Positions 24,801 through 36,489 of a DNA stretch of 64,000 nucleotides are shown here, one piece after another; the first letter of the stretch is position 1, and each line of letters begins with the position of its first letter. The stretch comes from Rhynchonema sp. JSB1_4 (Eukaryota; Nematoda; Chromadorea; Monhysterida; Xyalidae): contig JASAMV010006607.1 in NCBI GenBank assembly GCA_030248065.1, forward strand, positions 19,430-83,429, read 5' to 3'. The translations under genes and the position numbers were made by a program. The notes beneath the pieces were generated by a model. It ran no database searches. It saw nothing but the letters and a program-made list of their open reading frames with translations, and was not told the DNA's origin.

Positions 24801-26321
24801 GCGTTTTCCGGAAATATTTCCGGAGCCCAGTTTGTATATTTTTGCATGCAAATTATTTCCGGGTACCGGATTCCGGATTTAACTTGAATCCGCTCGAAGT
24901 TGACGATCTGAATCGACGAGTTAAAAATATAGGCCCAAAACAGCTTTCAGGGGATTTTCTAATAACAATAATGCTTCACTACATAATGGTCCAAAAGCAT
25001 AAGTTACCGTCAGCAGAATACAGACCTCACGGGCCGCGCAAGCCTAAACTTTGGCACAAATGGGTGATGAAAAACAGAATCCCAGTTTGCAGGTGTGATC
25101 GGTCAAAGTCGCCTAGCGCTCAACGTGCAATACCAAGAGTGGTACCACTTCTACGCGTACATATTCGCCATCTTCCCGCTGCCCTTCTGCATCATGCTCG
25201 TACTGAACACGGCCGTCATAATGAGCGTGAAACATCAGTGGGATCGCAAGCGCTACTGGCAACGACAGGTCATGGAGCGCGTGTCGAGCGGCGTATCGCG
25301 AGCAGAACTCGAATACCTCAGAATGCAGTCAGTTGTCTTCCACCTGTGATTTGAATTCGAATCGGGACGGGACTGAACTCGGGGTTTTCTGAACCCGATC
25401 TCGAGACTTCAAAAAATCCCGACCACCATATGTTTCAACTCCCTTTGCGAACCCGACTCCCGCCCACATTATTGTGCATATACTTTTACAGTGGCCGTTC
25501 GCAAACGAGTAGTCATCTTTTCCGTCACACGGCCATGGCCGTTGGTGTGGTCGTTACGTTCCTGATCGCGTATCTGCCCACCGTCGCCATTGTGGTCATG
25601 ATGTCGTTCAAAATGTTTGGGCCCTGTCGTGAAACGGACTGGTCAGTTCGGAATGTTTCATGATTATTGATTCACTGGTTGTTGATTTACAAATGATTTA
25701 CTCGCCAATCGTGCTCTCGTCAAATCAAGCAATAAGCCCTAAATGAGCCCAAAATGAGCGCCAGAAATAATACGTAGTAATTCGACGACGTGATTTGACC
25801 ACAGTAGTATAAGCCGATTCATTGCTGCTTTTTTGCCAGAATGCGACTCCAGAGACTAAAGATTTCCTTCACTCTAAACCAATATGCTTAAGTTGAGCCA
25901 AACCAAAGCTAGAGTCCCAACGCTATCATGAAGCCCAAGCCCAACCCACGACTGTGAACCTAAAGTCCAATCCTAAATCGTGCCCATATACAGGTTCCGT
26001 CATCTGCTGACGGCATCCACATTATTAGTTTGCCTGAATTCGGCCTCAAATGTGATCTGGTATTGCGGCCTGAGCGGACCGTTTCGAAATCAACTGCTCA
26101 AATTGTTTGGTTGCTCGCACAGCAATAGCGGTGACACGGTGACAAAGACAAGCATTGCTGCCTGTGGAATTGACTCCGGTTCGTTGTCAATTATAATTAT
26201 AACTATTGTGTTTGGGCCACATTCACAAGCCTTACTTAGACAATGTCGAGCTTTTACATATGATCGGATCTCCCTTGATCGTTTGCGTGCCTTTTTGGAT
26301 TCAACTTTCCTTCGAGGTTAA
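21865..26321 (+). CDS. Peptide-type GPCR (FMRFamide-receptor-like), 6 exons, 398 aa
   Basis: A seven-helix plasma-membrane receptor, probably for a neuropeptide. The exons are 21865-22098, 24101-24225, 24396-24520, 25093-25327, 25492-25641 and 25994-26321, with consistent phases and 1197 nt in all. TM1 is at about residues 10-30 and TM2 at about 45-65. TM3 ends in SMDRYTAI, with the DRY at 114-116. TM4 is IGVFIASFVFRLP, TM5 FAIFPLPFCIMLVLNT and TM6 TAMAVGVVVTFLIAYLP. TM7 ends NSASNVIWYCGLSGPFR (305-321) instead of the usual NPxxY. The Asn-for-Pro pattern and the NxxxNxxxYC spacing are usual in invertebrate FMRFamide/myosuppressin-type receptors; that subfamily call is inference. The start ATG follows an in-frame TAA, but the extracellular N-terminus is only about 9 residues, so an upstream exon splicing to a site near 21874 is possible. 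Intron 1 holds a 1.66 kb fold-back element. Confidence 0.85.
22185..23840. mobile_element. 1.66 kb fold-back element in GPCR intron 1
   Basis: The ends AGGGCTCGGGACATAACCG and the complement CGGTTATGTCCCGAGCCCT are flanked by TTAA on both sides. Pairing continues deep inside: ATACGATATTC near 22845 with GAATATCGTAT near 23170, and CGAACGATATATGACA near 22928 with TGTCATATATCGTTCG near 23083. The whole unit can therefore form one long hairpin with a small central spacer. There is no transposase frame. TTAA flanks fit piggyBac-type insertion, but TA- or palindrome-based alternatives cannot be excluded. Confidence 0.75.
24640..24695 (+). repeat. Dispersed ~50-bp repeat, copy 5
   Basis: ATAGACGGGCGGTGCACCGG, then TTGTTGTCAATATGCGAATG and CACCAGATGGCC. 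It lies in a GPCR intron. Confidence 0.6.
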
Positions 26322-27480
26322 CTGAACCTTGTGATTACGACAGCCGAAAAAGTTGTTTATATAAGCAGTGGCGATTTTTTTACATCAGAACACTGTCAAC
26401 AGAATCTCAAAATATTTGCCTACATTGCGCCTTGTCGAAACTGTATAGGCGAGTCGGGTTTGCAAACGTTGCACGTTCGAACGTAAAGAGTTAGTTTAGA
26501 TCGAGATCGCACGTTCAAACGACTGTTGCGTCAAACGCAACACATTCGACAAGCGACGGAAGTGCGGCTATCGAACCAGCAGTCAGTCGATCAAGAAGTG
26601 GTATTGATTATGAAGAACGCTTCCGCAACGACACGAACCAACGAACATGTTGATCAGACTGTGATTCTCCGTGACGTACTGGACCAAACCGTGTGACAAC
26701 CGACAGAAAATGAATTGCGCAGCCCGGAGTGTGTTTTTGGTTTACTGCTTTCACAAACGGGCTACACACCAGGCGATCGTGAGTGCGAATGCGCCAATGG
26801 GAACCTGACACCATTGAAACAGCTGCGGACTGACCTTGTGCGTTTTCGTTTTCGATTACGTTTTCGATCATTACACACAAACTGGACACAAAGCTGGTCC
26901 CACCTTACAAATGTCACTGGGGATCCTGCTTTTTATTTTGTAAATCAGGTTCTTATACAGTAGGTATGTCCCATGATTTCTTGCCGGGTGCCCTTGACCA
27001 TTGTATTTGATTGAATCACAATTAGTTTTAATATTTTCTGATCTGGATAAACGTTGTTTAACCTTGAACAACGTCGCAGACTATTTATGCATTAAATATA
27101 ATAATACAATCAATCAAAATGCTTATATCAATAGAGTTGTTTAAGTATAGAAATCAAAGCATAGTCCCAGCGCGAAGAATCGCCAGACATACACGAATAA
27201 AAAAGTATCATGACAAAAAGCAGACGCAGTGACCACGTATACGATCCCCAATGTTCACGCACATGACACAGCGTCCATGCAAAATAATATAAAAAGCGTT
27301 TAAAAATTGCTGAAGTCATCAAGCGCAAAACATACAGATCAACGATTCCGAAAAAAGACTATGCTCAGCAATGGGCAGAATTCCCCCAAATCTGTCCACA
27401 GCGCCAACAGCCAAAATCGTCAAGGTCTGACTATGCTGCGATGGCGATTTTGGCAGTTCCGTCCAAAAAATGGGGGAGAA
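26322..27480. other. Convergent intergenic region GPCR / globin
   Basis: Both neighbours end here, so it should hold two 3' untranslated regions. It also contains a diverged copy of the dispersed repeat at about 26757-26800. I see no gene. TTTATT at about 26933 is a possible minus-strand polyadenylation signal for the globin. Confidence 0.45.
26757..26800 (+). repeat. Dispersed ~50-bp repeat, copy 6 (diverged)
   Basis: CACCAGGCGATCGTGAGTGC followed by GAATGCGCCAATGGG matches the core with several changes. Confidence 0.4.
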
Positions 27481-29170
27481 CTATTCCTTATCACTATTAG
27501 TGGTTGCTGCATGGTGCATCTGGTCGTCCACCATCTCAGCCAGTAACACATACAAGGCTGTCCAAGCCTCTTTCACCTCGTTGTCGTAAACCGCCACTTC
27601 TTCGCGAAGCGTGTCCAAAAGAGCCGGCAGCATGTGCTGTTCAAATGTTAATAATGATGATGGAGGAGGGACGTATATGGTGATCGGTTTCAACCTGATC
27701 TGGCTCAGTCTCAGTAAAGGGACTTTTTTTGAAGTCCGACGTAAAGAACGAAGCCAAGCCTTTAAGGTCAAAAGTATTTCAGAGGGTCAGGCAAGCGGTG
27801 TTGGATCAAAATGAGATTTGACGTTAGCATTTTTAGTGTTTGTATACGATGAGCCACCGCATTGCATTTCCCACGTCTTGTATTTCACACATCACATCCC
27901 TGGAAGCCTCGCAACCCAAAATGCACCATCCCAGTTCCAAATTTTCTGCCTACCTGTATGTGTCCTTTGGTCACGCGTTTGTTCTTGTGCGCTCGTGCAA
28001 TCAACTTCAGCGTTTGTTCCAATGATTTCTCGTCGCTGAATGACGATATGATCGCATCCAAACCTGGAAAATTATTATGTCTGCAAGCATATATATGTAT
28101 AGTTCAAATTTACCCAAGTTTTTTTTAAAATCGACCCACCTTGCATATAACGTTCGCCCAGGATTCGTATCTCAGGTGCACCCATCAGCACGGAATCGTG
28201 GATTGGCTTCAACTCTGGCCACAATTTTTTGTCTTCCGGATGTTCGGCAAATAGACTGCAATTATAACTGTACTTTTTTGGTGTTGGCCTGAGTTGTTAT
28301 TCACGCATGTTGTCAAGAGCGTTACAAACTCGGTTCACACAAGCCTAACAGAATCCCCGATCTCAAACTCAGTGACTCCGTCGCAAAAATTTCCCCGAGC
28401 AAACCACCCGCATGCTGTGGTGGCACAACGTGGCGGGACACTTATTCGGCAATTGCATTTGTGGTTTGCTTTTGCTTTCAACTGAACGTGATGCCTACTG
28501 CTGCCGAAAGTCACCGGTGTTCTGGACGCAAACTTACCGTATGAATACCGACACTCCGCTGCGTGTCGGATCGACATTGAGCTCCTCGAAAGTGTCGGCG
28601 ATAATCTTGCGCTGTTCAGCTGTCAGCGTCGCCTGCAAATACGACCAATTTCGGCCTATTCTAATGTACTCAACGCATGTGCACTGTTTCATGCAAGAGC
28701 AGCAGGAGTGTCTTGTTATCGTCAACGCACATTCGTCGCGTGGTATCCAAGTGTGTTACAGCAACCATGCTATATATACACTATGTACTGAGTGCAGTAA
28801 TGTTTCATCTGTTTCGCCCTGCTGCTTTCGCAGACAGACCGAAATGCCAGTGCAAGCGCCTCTGGTAAATTTTCCTCCAAAAAGTCCAGCCAGAGGATCT
28901 GGGCTGTAACATCACGGCGTGCAAACTCAAACAGAGTTTTCGTCACATCTCATCTTATGCAATTCTTCACGCTCATTTCGAGCTGCTGTTCATTGCGTTT
29001 GCACTTGCTTTGCACTTTGCACTAGAGTACAGGTGCTTTGGCACGGAATACACATGCGCACATTCGTAGACTTGTAGAATTAAAACTCGAGCATGATGGT
29101 ATACCTGAACTTGCTGGCCCAGCATAACTTTAGCGCTGCCTTGAACAAGTTGTTGCAGGGAGCCCACCAT
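27481..29170 (-). CDS. Single-domain globin, 5 exons, 180 aa
   Basis: A haem-binding globin of the large, divergent family seen in nematodes. The exons are 29170-29105, 28632-28538, 28255-28140, 28063-27954 and 27636-27481, with phases 0/2/1/0 matching at all junctions and 543 nt in all. The fold is recognisable from LTAEQRKIIADTFEEL (helix A), FIRLFAEHPEDKKLWPEL (B-C-CD), ILGERYMQGLDAII (E), IARAHKNKRVTKGHI with the probable proximal (F8) His at residue 118, and EAWTALYVLLAEMVDDQM (H). By position the usual CD1 Phe appears to be Trp66 and the distal E7 position appears to be Leu86 rather than His. These assignments come from alignment by eye. The first exon adds a 22-residue N-terminal extension (MVGSLQQLVQ...), Gly2-first but without the classic myristoylation Ser at position 6. 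Confidence 0.85.
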
Positions 29171-29454
29171 TCAGGACAATTGAAATAATACTGATTGACT
29201 GTGATTTGATCAGAATTCAGGAGTTATTCAGCACAAATAGAAAATGTTCAGAAGCGAAACACCGACATCAAAAACATTAGCTGACCAGATGATGATAATG
29301 CTGTTAGTCGATCTACTGTATTGAGTATGAGCCACTGTGTGGTGGGATGAACCTTGGTCCATGTCTGCGCTTTGCCTCGGAGCTTTTCGCCCTATGCATA
29401 GGGTGATATTTTCGAGACGGCGTAAAGGTCAGTTGGGTGTTAAGGTCGGTTTAT

Positions 29455-29670
29455 ACTCTGACTGCCTGGCAGTAGCAGTCAGAAATTTGTGACTGCCCGT
29501 TCGGTCAGCTCACGAACGGAGCAAGAACAGTAGACAGCAGGCAACAGTCAATGGACAGAGCGGAACAGGCAATCACTACAAGCAATCACTGCCTTGCCGG
29601 GCACTTCTGCGTGGTAGTGACTTCTCCGGATTTTGACTTCTACTTCCCGGAAGTCAGAAGTATAAATAGA
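29455..29670. mobile_element. Insertion 1 in the fold-back element
   Basis: The ends TTATACTCTGACT and AGTCAGAAGTATAAA are inverted. TTAAGGTCGGT of the host element is present on both sides, which suggests a target duplication of about 9-11 bp. It is non-coding. Confidence 0.55.
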
Positions 29671-29715
29671 CCTTTAAGGTCGGTGGAAAGCTCGGTGTGA
29701 GAAAGTTCAGTGTAA

Positions 29716-30001
29716 GGCTGCGATTAGATAAATGCGGAATGGCAAATTTCTGCATTCCGCATTCCGCGTTTATCTGCTCACCTTTGCGGAATTTTGAATT
29801 TCTGCAAGTAAATTTATGCATTTGGTCAAACATCTCAGTTGCTGTTTGCGTTAACACGCACCATTTGAGGTTGTCATCGTCACCCAAGCACGAACCATTC
29901 CGCAAAGGTGAGCAGATAAACGCGGAATGCGGAATGCAGAAATTTATCATTCCGCATTTATCTGCTCACCAATTTCCGCATTCCGCATTTATCTAATCGC
30001 A
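29716..30001. mobile_element. Insertion 2: Harbinger-like MITE
   Basis: Ends GCTGCGATTAGATAAATGCG and the complement CGCATTTATCTAATCGCAGC. TAA lies on both sides (3-bp duplication, PIF/Harbinger style). Several internal inverted copies of GCGGAATG / CATTCCGC are present. The family name is inferred from the 3-bp duplication. Confidence 0.6.
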
Positions 30002-30302
30002 GCATAAGCTGGCGTAGGCTTGAAACATTGCACGCTGAGCAAGCAGCAGACGCGCGTTTCTCAACGAAAGGTCAACTTTGACGGTTTACTGTGTAAGCGT
30101 AAGGCGTTTGTTTGCAATCTGGCTCATTTAAGCTGGTTGCACAAGCGTTTTTAAACGATATGTATGAATTTCGTAACCTTTCATGGAACCGTTTTGATTT
30201 CGTGCTGCGATCAGTTAGTGACGTCAAAATTTTTGGCACCGCCGTCAATTTCTCGACAGCCTTGCGGCGGAATGTCAGGTAACTTATAAATATTCCTTTA
30301 AT

Positions 30303-30440
30303 GGCCTAACTATACTTCGTTCTCTCAGAGAACAAAGAACAAATTCTCGCGCGCTGATTGGTCCACGTATGTTCAACAGCTAATCAGCGCGCGAGAATTT
30401 GTTATTTGTTCTCTGAGAGAACGAAGCTTAGTTAGGCCGG
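30303..30440. mobile_element. Insertion 3: near-perfect palindrome (138 bp)
   Basis: GGCCTAACTA, CTTCGTTCTCTCAGAGAACA and AATTCTCGCGCGCTGATTGG at the left are inverted at the right, ending TAGTTAGGCC. It splits the right half of the fold-back host. Confidence 0.65.
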
Positions 30441-31087
30441 CCAACGTTTGTGCAACCAGCTTAAATGAACCAGATTGCAAACAGACGCTTTACGCTTGCA
30501 CAGTAAACCGTCAAAGTTGACCTTTCGTTTAGAAACGCACGTCTGCTGCTTGCTCAGCGTGCAATGTTTCAAGCTTACGCCGAGCTTACAGTGAACTTTC
30601 TCACACCGAGCTTTCCACCGACCTTTACACCCAACTGACGTCTACACCGTTTCGAAAATACCACCCATAGTATTGCTTGCACTGGTACATACAGCGTGCA
30701 AGAACGACTGCTTTTATGGATCTCTGTTTGTTAATGACGTCTAAATGTATCACCGCATGCGGTCCCCAACCCCAACGACATACTGTTATACAACATATCA
30801 AGCTTCTTGTAATTGACGCTAATGGATTTACCTTTCAAACGATTCTTCTTGAATCCAACAAGCGACCTTACTTGCCTACTTACATGGGTCCTTTAAATGT
30901 CAGCTGCCCCTCAGCTGGGGCTGCGCCCGTCTGAACAGGATAGCAGAGAAGTTATTCCGCAACATTCTGGCCCGGAAGTTCAGGTCCGACATTTCAGGCC
31001 CAGTTTTTCAGGCCCAGCCGATTCAGGCCGGCATATTTGACCTACTTTATAGGCTTAGGCTCCAGCAGTGGCCTGAATGGCCGGGCC

Positions 31088-32115
31088 TAGGGCTCGAGCG
31101 GGAAATTTTTTTCCCGCGGCTTTTCGCGGGAGGGAGGGAAATTTGCGGGAAATTTCCCGACCCCGTTTCCCGGGAAATATTTTCGATAGTGGCATTTCCC
31201 GCGGGAAATAGTGCCTGAAAATTCCCGCGGGAAATTTCCCGCGGGAAATCGGCATTTTCCCGCTTTTCCCGTTTTTCGACCATTTCCCGCGCGGAAATTC
31301 CCGTCGGTAATTCCCGTGAAATTTCCCGCGGGAAACGGGAAATCGAAACGATCAGATCACCTTTTGTTGGCCTTTCTTCTTTAATATGGGTTGGAAATAG
31401 AATTGTTGTCTTTTCCAGACCTGTTCATGAAGATCACGACCCTGAGCAATAACTTAGACTGCAGTTTTCAACTAACACCAGCGGCTCACGCACTGAGAAC
31501 TGATCAGTCAAGAAATTCACGGAGTTAATGGCACGGGCGTGTACATAGGGTACTCGTTTGAACATGTCTCAGCATGAACAGGCCTGACTTTTGGCACATA
31601 CTGTTATGCAGTTGTTGTTCATCCTCCAAAGAACAAGTTCACCTTTAAGTGCCCTTTTTTTACACTGCCAGTTCACATCAACGGACAACAGGAATTGTCA
31701 TCCACTTTTTAAAACATCAAAAGAATGCTTATAGCGGCCAGCTATTGCGTTAGTAACTTCGCACACCGAAAACTGGGGCGGGAAATTTAAGGGAAATATC
31801 TCTTTTCCGCGGCAAATTTACGGGAAATTCCTATTTTCACGGGAAATTTAAGGGAAATTCCTATTTTGTGCCGGAAATCTGCGGGAAATATCACCATTTC
31901 CAGCTGGAAATTTCCCGCTTTCCCTCATTTCCCGCGGGAAATAGGCCTTTTCCCGCAAGTTCCCGTCCTTCAAAATTCTGAAAACCATTTCCCGCGACAT
32001 TTCCCGTCCTTCAAAATTCCAAACTTCCATTTCCCGTAAGAATTCCCGGACTCTTAAAGCGGGAAATTTCCCCAACTTTTCCCGTCCTTCAAAAAAATTT
32101 GCCGCGCGAGCCCTA
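31088..32115. mobile_element. hAT-type element, 1028 bp, filled with TTTCCCGC palindromes
   Basis: The ends TAGGGCTCGAGCGGGAAATT and GCCGCGCGAGCCCTA are inverted and flanked by the 8-bp direct repeat GCCGGGCC (31080-31087, 32116-32123). The interior has about 20 occurrences of TTTCCCGC or its complement, many fused as TTTCCCGCGGGAAA. There is no coding capacity. Confidence 0.8.
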
Positions 32116-32689
32116 GCCGGGCCTGAACTTGTGCCCCGGAACTGAACCAACGCACAATACAGAGAAGTAGCGTTAGTTGTGGATCTGACGTGACCAGTAA
32201 ACTATGCGTAGGCACGGGATCTGACCAGCTCCTATTCCCCGCTTCAGCTGAACTTCAAGATTTGTTAGTCGTTCGGTGATACTGTGATATTCTCAGGGAT
32301 CCCGTTTGATGATTGATTCTAATTGAAACGCCCAGAATTTTAAAAAAGCTGAACTTAATCTAAACCCGAAATAAACTGTCGTTCGGGGCTCGATTTGATT
32401 CATTATCAAAGGTTATAAGCTAAATTAAAAGCATAAGTCAGCCATAACCACCCTGGCTGGCTGAGATGCTGCACAGCCCGTTTTAAGAAATGAACATGAA
32501 ATCAGCAACGCGTTTTTTGCAACCGGCAGCTGGCGAAAATTGACGGCCGCACCAAATCGCGCGTCAAGTTGCCAATCGATGCGTTTGCTATGGTCCAGCG
32601 TAGTCACGAGCAAAAAATAGGGATCGGGAAAAAATACACCAAAGGGGAAAACGAAGTGCGTCATCTGGGGCGGCCCCTTAATTCAAATA

Positions 32690-33765
32690 ACCTGACTATC
32701 CCACACGCGTCTCGACGGCAGATTGAACCTGACCTTTTTTCATCATCGAGTCCACGACACGCTCGCGGCTGCGGCCTTTCGGTCCCCGAGACCTGCACCT
32801 CTACAGTACTGACGTCAGGCCGCAAGCCTTCGGTCAAATCCTTCACTCCACCCATATACATCAACGGTGCGCTGTTTCCCACCGACTCCAACCCGAAGGA
32901 GACCCTCAACGTCACCTTCAACGCTGTCAGCAAGTCTATAATAAACTACGCTGCGCCAGTATGGAAGCCAACCACGAACAAGAAGGGTATAGACCGCATC
33001 CAGCCAGCCCAAAATGCCGCCCTGAGGGTCATTTCCGGTTGTCATCTGATGTCAAAAACGGACCACACCAAGAGTGCAAGCAGCTGATGGTCGATCGCAA
33101 TACCACCCATGGTCAGCGCGCAATTCTTGGCGGCAGCTCAACAACAAGAACATCCCTGCCACGAAACGACAACCGACCCACACCCGAAAGCCAAACGTCG
33201 ACCAACTACCCAGTCCAAATTCTCGGAAGTTGTGCAACGCAACACCGTTAGGACGAAGAAGAAGAAGTACAACACGGCAAAACGCTGAAAGCGATGCACA
33301 TACAGCGACTACGTCTCACGTCACGAGACAAGGCGGCACTCAGCGTCAATCGGGTTCTAGGCACCAAACCGCCCGACATCAGCCCAGAAGAGGAGTCGCT
33401 GGACAGGTGTACAAGATGCATCCTAGTGCAACTACGCAGTGGGCACTGCCGCATGCCGAACTCATATCGCAATCGCATCGACCCAAACATACAAAACGTG
33501 TGCCCTCGATGCAACACCGAGCCGTTGGATTCAGTTTATGTGAATTCTATCTCCCGATGACACGGTCGAACATCTGTTCCGTCGCGAAAGTCGACCCGTA
33601 CCCTTGAGCCCGAGCGACCTGTGGGGAAACCCGAACAAATGCGCAGAAGAACTGTAGGACATCTTCAGCCAGCAATAACGCGACCACGACTTCCGCTCGC
33701 TTGGCAACCAACCAACCTAGTAAGCAACCAACCAACGCAACTTCCTCCACAGGCCCAAACAAGAG
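32690..33765 (+). pseudogene. Degenerate 3' part of a non-LTR retrotransposon (reverse transcriptase)
   Basis: A conceptual translation, broken by frameshifts, gives SIINYAAPVWKPTTNKKG and IQPAQNAALRVISGCHLMS in the frame starting near 32690. This pattern is typical of the C-terminal end of jockey/CR1-like reverse transcriptases. A second block (33294-33560), RLRLTSRDKAALSVNRVLG ... VQLRSGHCRMPNSYRNRID followed by VCPRCNTEP, matches the usual C-terminal CCHC-like tail. At least two frame changes and several missing blocks show the copy is dead. The 5' part, the endonuclease and clear target duplications are not seen. Confidence 0.7.
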
Positions 33766-34364
33766 AAATTTTTAGGGGAACTTTTGAACAAATTGAAAAA
33801 AGTTCATCGAAGATCTCGGCACGGATCGATCGCGCTCGTGCACGGCTTGATAGTAGGGACCCACACCCCAGGAGAGACGCAAGCGCGCGTTCCCTCGCTG
33901 GCTTAGGCTAAGGCTTAGGCCCCAGCCACCCCTAATAATACACTGCGTGTAGGCCTAAGCCTAAGCCTAACAACAATGGTCAAGCCAAGAGCCTAACCTC
34001 AAAATAACTATTGTTCCTTAACCACACCTCGAAGAATCTCAACTTGGACCAACATAAGTCATGAAAATCTACTCCATCGATACAACCTTGGCATTTGATT
34101 GGAATCAAGTCGTCACAGGATTTTGGTTGGTTGTTTACTTGTTTTGTTTTTTTGGGCCGTGGTGGGCTGGGTGGTTTGCCTGTTGTGCTCACCGTGAAAA
34201 AATTCGTTCTTTTTCCTGGTGAAAACGGGAAAAACCGTTTTTTTTGAGCGAGATAAATTTCCAAACTATATTACCGGAAAAATTATCGGTAACTTAATTT
34301 TCCTAGAAAAATATGTTTTTTGGTCGAAAATGGCAAAAAATTTTCTTGAGGGTCCGAAACTATG

Positions 34365-35727
34365 CAGAGGCCGCAATCGGACCGGGTTTGTCCGACCTGG
34401 CCCGGGCCGATCACCAAATCTCCGGCCCGGCCCGACCCGAATTTTTTGTGTCAGATACCGCAAAAAACCTAAATAGAAGGGGCAGGGGGCTCTATTAATT
34501 CACTGACCCCATCAAGGGGGCTCTATCACGGGGGGCTCTATTCCGGGGGGGTTCTATTAATTCACTGACCCGAATCTGAAAAATTGTTCCCAGAAATTTC
34601 CCTAAAAACCCCCAAAAAGGGGGGCTGAAAGGATGTTTTTTTTGCTTTTACCGTATTTCCCTAAAATAGAGCCCCCCAAAAATACAGCCCCCTAAAAGGG
34701 GTCAGTGAAAAAATAGAGCCGCCAAAAATACAGCCCCAGCCCCCCAACTTGGAATTCCCCGTAAACCGTAAAGTCAAGTTCTTGTATAAGACACCTTATG
34801 TACAACGTTTGTGGCTGAGTATATGATGACGTAAAGCCTTTTACGGAAGATTTGCACCTAAAAACACACAATAATGACCAATACCACCCAGAGGTGGGAA
34901 TCAGGCCGGGCCGGGCCGAGGTTTCCGGCCCGAACGGTCGGGCCGGGCCGGGCCGGGGTAGCCGGCCTGAAAAGGCCCGACATCATCGAATTTCAATAAA
35001 AAATTGTGATTTTTCAGGCTAAATTTGCCAAAATTTCTCGCGATTCTGCAAATTAGTACCGACTTCTATGATTATCAGGTATTTTTAAACCAAAAAACAG
35101 TAATTTTTGCACCAAAAAATTGCTTCAAAATGTCATCAGAAAATGTCGGGCCGAAAAAATCGGGCCGGGCCGGGCCGACTTTTTTCCAAGTCGGGCCGGG
35201 CCGGGTCGGACTTCCCGGGCCGGGCCGACCCCCGGACCTCGTCGGGCCGGGCCGAGGTAACCCGGCCCGATTCCCACCTCTGGTACCACCCTGACAGAAC
35301 TCCATTTTAGGGGCATTTTTGGGAACATTGTTAGAGATTTTGGGCAGCGAAAAAATACAGCCCCCCCAAAAATAAAGCCCCCCAAAAATACAGCCCCCTA
35401 AAAGGGGTTAGTGAAAAAATACAGCCCCCTTGTATTTTAGATTTTAGCATTCATTCGTGTCTATTCGTCAATAAGAGCCGTATTATGTGCTCCAGTCCAA
35501 ACGAACAACGAACGTGCATAAATGTACCTGCGCACAAGTATCAAGCCTTAATACACTGAGTATTTTTTGACAAAAACTACTATTCTTTCAGTAAAATAAG
35601 TCACTTCAGAAGCTTCGGGCCGAGGTGTCCGGCACGGTCCGGCCCGATCCTCCAAATCTCCGGCTCGAACCAAAAGCTCAAAATCGCGACCCGGCCTGAG
35701 GGCGGGCCGGCCCGATTGCGACCCCTG
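34365..35727. mobile_element. hAT element, 1363 bp, perfect 8-bp TSD, contains a second hAT
   Basis: Ends CAGAGGCCGCAATCGG and CCCGATTGCGACCCCTG are flanked by AAACTATG on both sides (34357-34364, 35728-35735). The interior includes GGGGGCTCTATT / AATAGAGCCCCC inverted repeats with CACTGACCCC / GGGGTCAGTG (34478-34740 and 35337-35427). A complete younger element lies at 34889-35282. No transposase frame is seen. Confidence 0.85.
34889..35282. mobile_element. hAT MITE nested in another hAT
   Basis: Ends CAGAGGTGGGAATC and GATTCCCACCTCTG. The flanks ATACCACC and GTACCACC agree at 7 of 8 positions. The sub-terminal regions are runs of GGGCCGGGCC and its complement. It sits wholly inside the element at 34365-35727, so it is the younger insertion. 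Confidence 0.8.
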
Positions 35728-35807
35728 AAACTATGTTACAAAATCGACTAAAAAGAGGCTAAAAAAGGTGAAAACAAGGCTTTTTCGGGCCTATGATACA
35801 TAAACAA

Positions 35808-36119
35808 CAGAGGTCGCAATCGGGCCGGGTCGGGGATTTGGAGGCACACCGGCCCGAAGCTTCGGAAGTAACTTATTTTAATGGAAGAATAGTGATTTTT
35901 TGTCAAAAAATACTAAAATTTCTGACGGATTCGGCAAGTTAGTGATCAGTACTTGTCTATCTGACAACCTTTTCATTGAAAGCAATGATTTTTCCACCAA
36001 AAAATAGGTTCAGAAAAATCGCAAAAATTATGACAAAAATCGGGTAAAAATCTGACCCAAAAATTCGGGCCGCGCCGGGCCGAGCTTTGGCCACGTCTGG
36101 CCGGGGATTGCGACCTCTG
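35808..36119. mobile_element. hAT MITE, 312 bp, perfect 8-bp TSD
   Basis: Ends CAGAGGTCGCAATCGGGCC and GGGGATTGCGACCTCTG, flanked by ATAAACAA on both sides (35800-35807, 36120-36127). It belongs to the same family as 34365-35727, which ends only 81 bases away. Confidence 0.85.
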
Positions 36120-36489
36120 ATAAACAAGCAAAAAACTGCGTAAAAGTAGGTGTTTCGCCCATCGGATTTCCTTAAGCACTGGTGATTTATTTGAAAAAAA
36201 GGTGGCCGTCAAAAATCCCGAAACGAAAAATCCTGAAAAATAAAAAGGTGTGGAAATGGACCAAATTTTTTTGTCAGAAGTTGGCATTCATGTAACCGGT
36301 ATCGCAGGCAACGCTACCCGAACGCATATGCGCGTCACGTGCTGAGCGAAGACACCGTGTGGCGACATTCACGTGGACACATCATTCACACGATTAGAGT
36401 GCTCAGGTGATTTTTTGTCCTTAGTTTGGGGAGCCGGAGATCAGCAGGAACGGGCCGGGTCAAAAATTGCGGTCCGCCCCGGTCCTGAC

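Larger units (their letters stand above)
29401..30666. mobile_element. Second copy of the fold-back element, carrying three insertions
   Basis: It has the same ends as 21102-21713 (GGGTGATATTTTCGAGACGG ... TATTTTCG complement ... CCACCC) and is flanked by ATA on both sides. The arm sequence is interrupted at about 29455-29670, 29716-30001 and 30303-30440 by unrelated inverted-repeat units, so the original about 0.6 kb element has been doubled in length. Confidence 0.8.

Noticed and set aside
26608..26889. Minus-strand frame with RTHDRLVCSPF
   Set aside because: It arises from a diverged copy of the dispersed 50-bp repeat, not from a gene.
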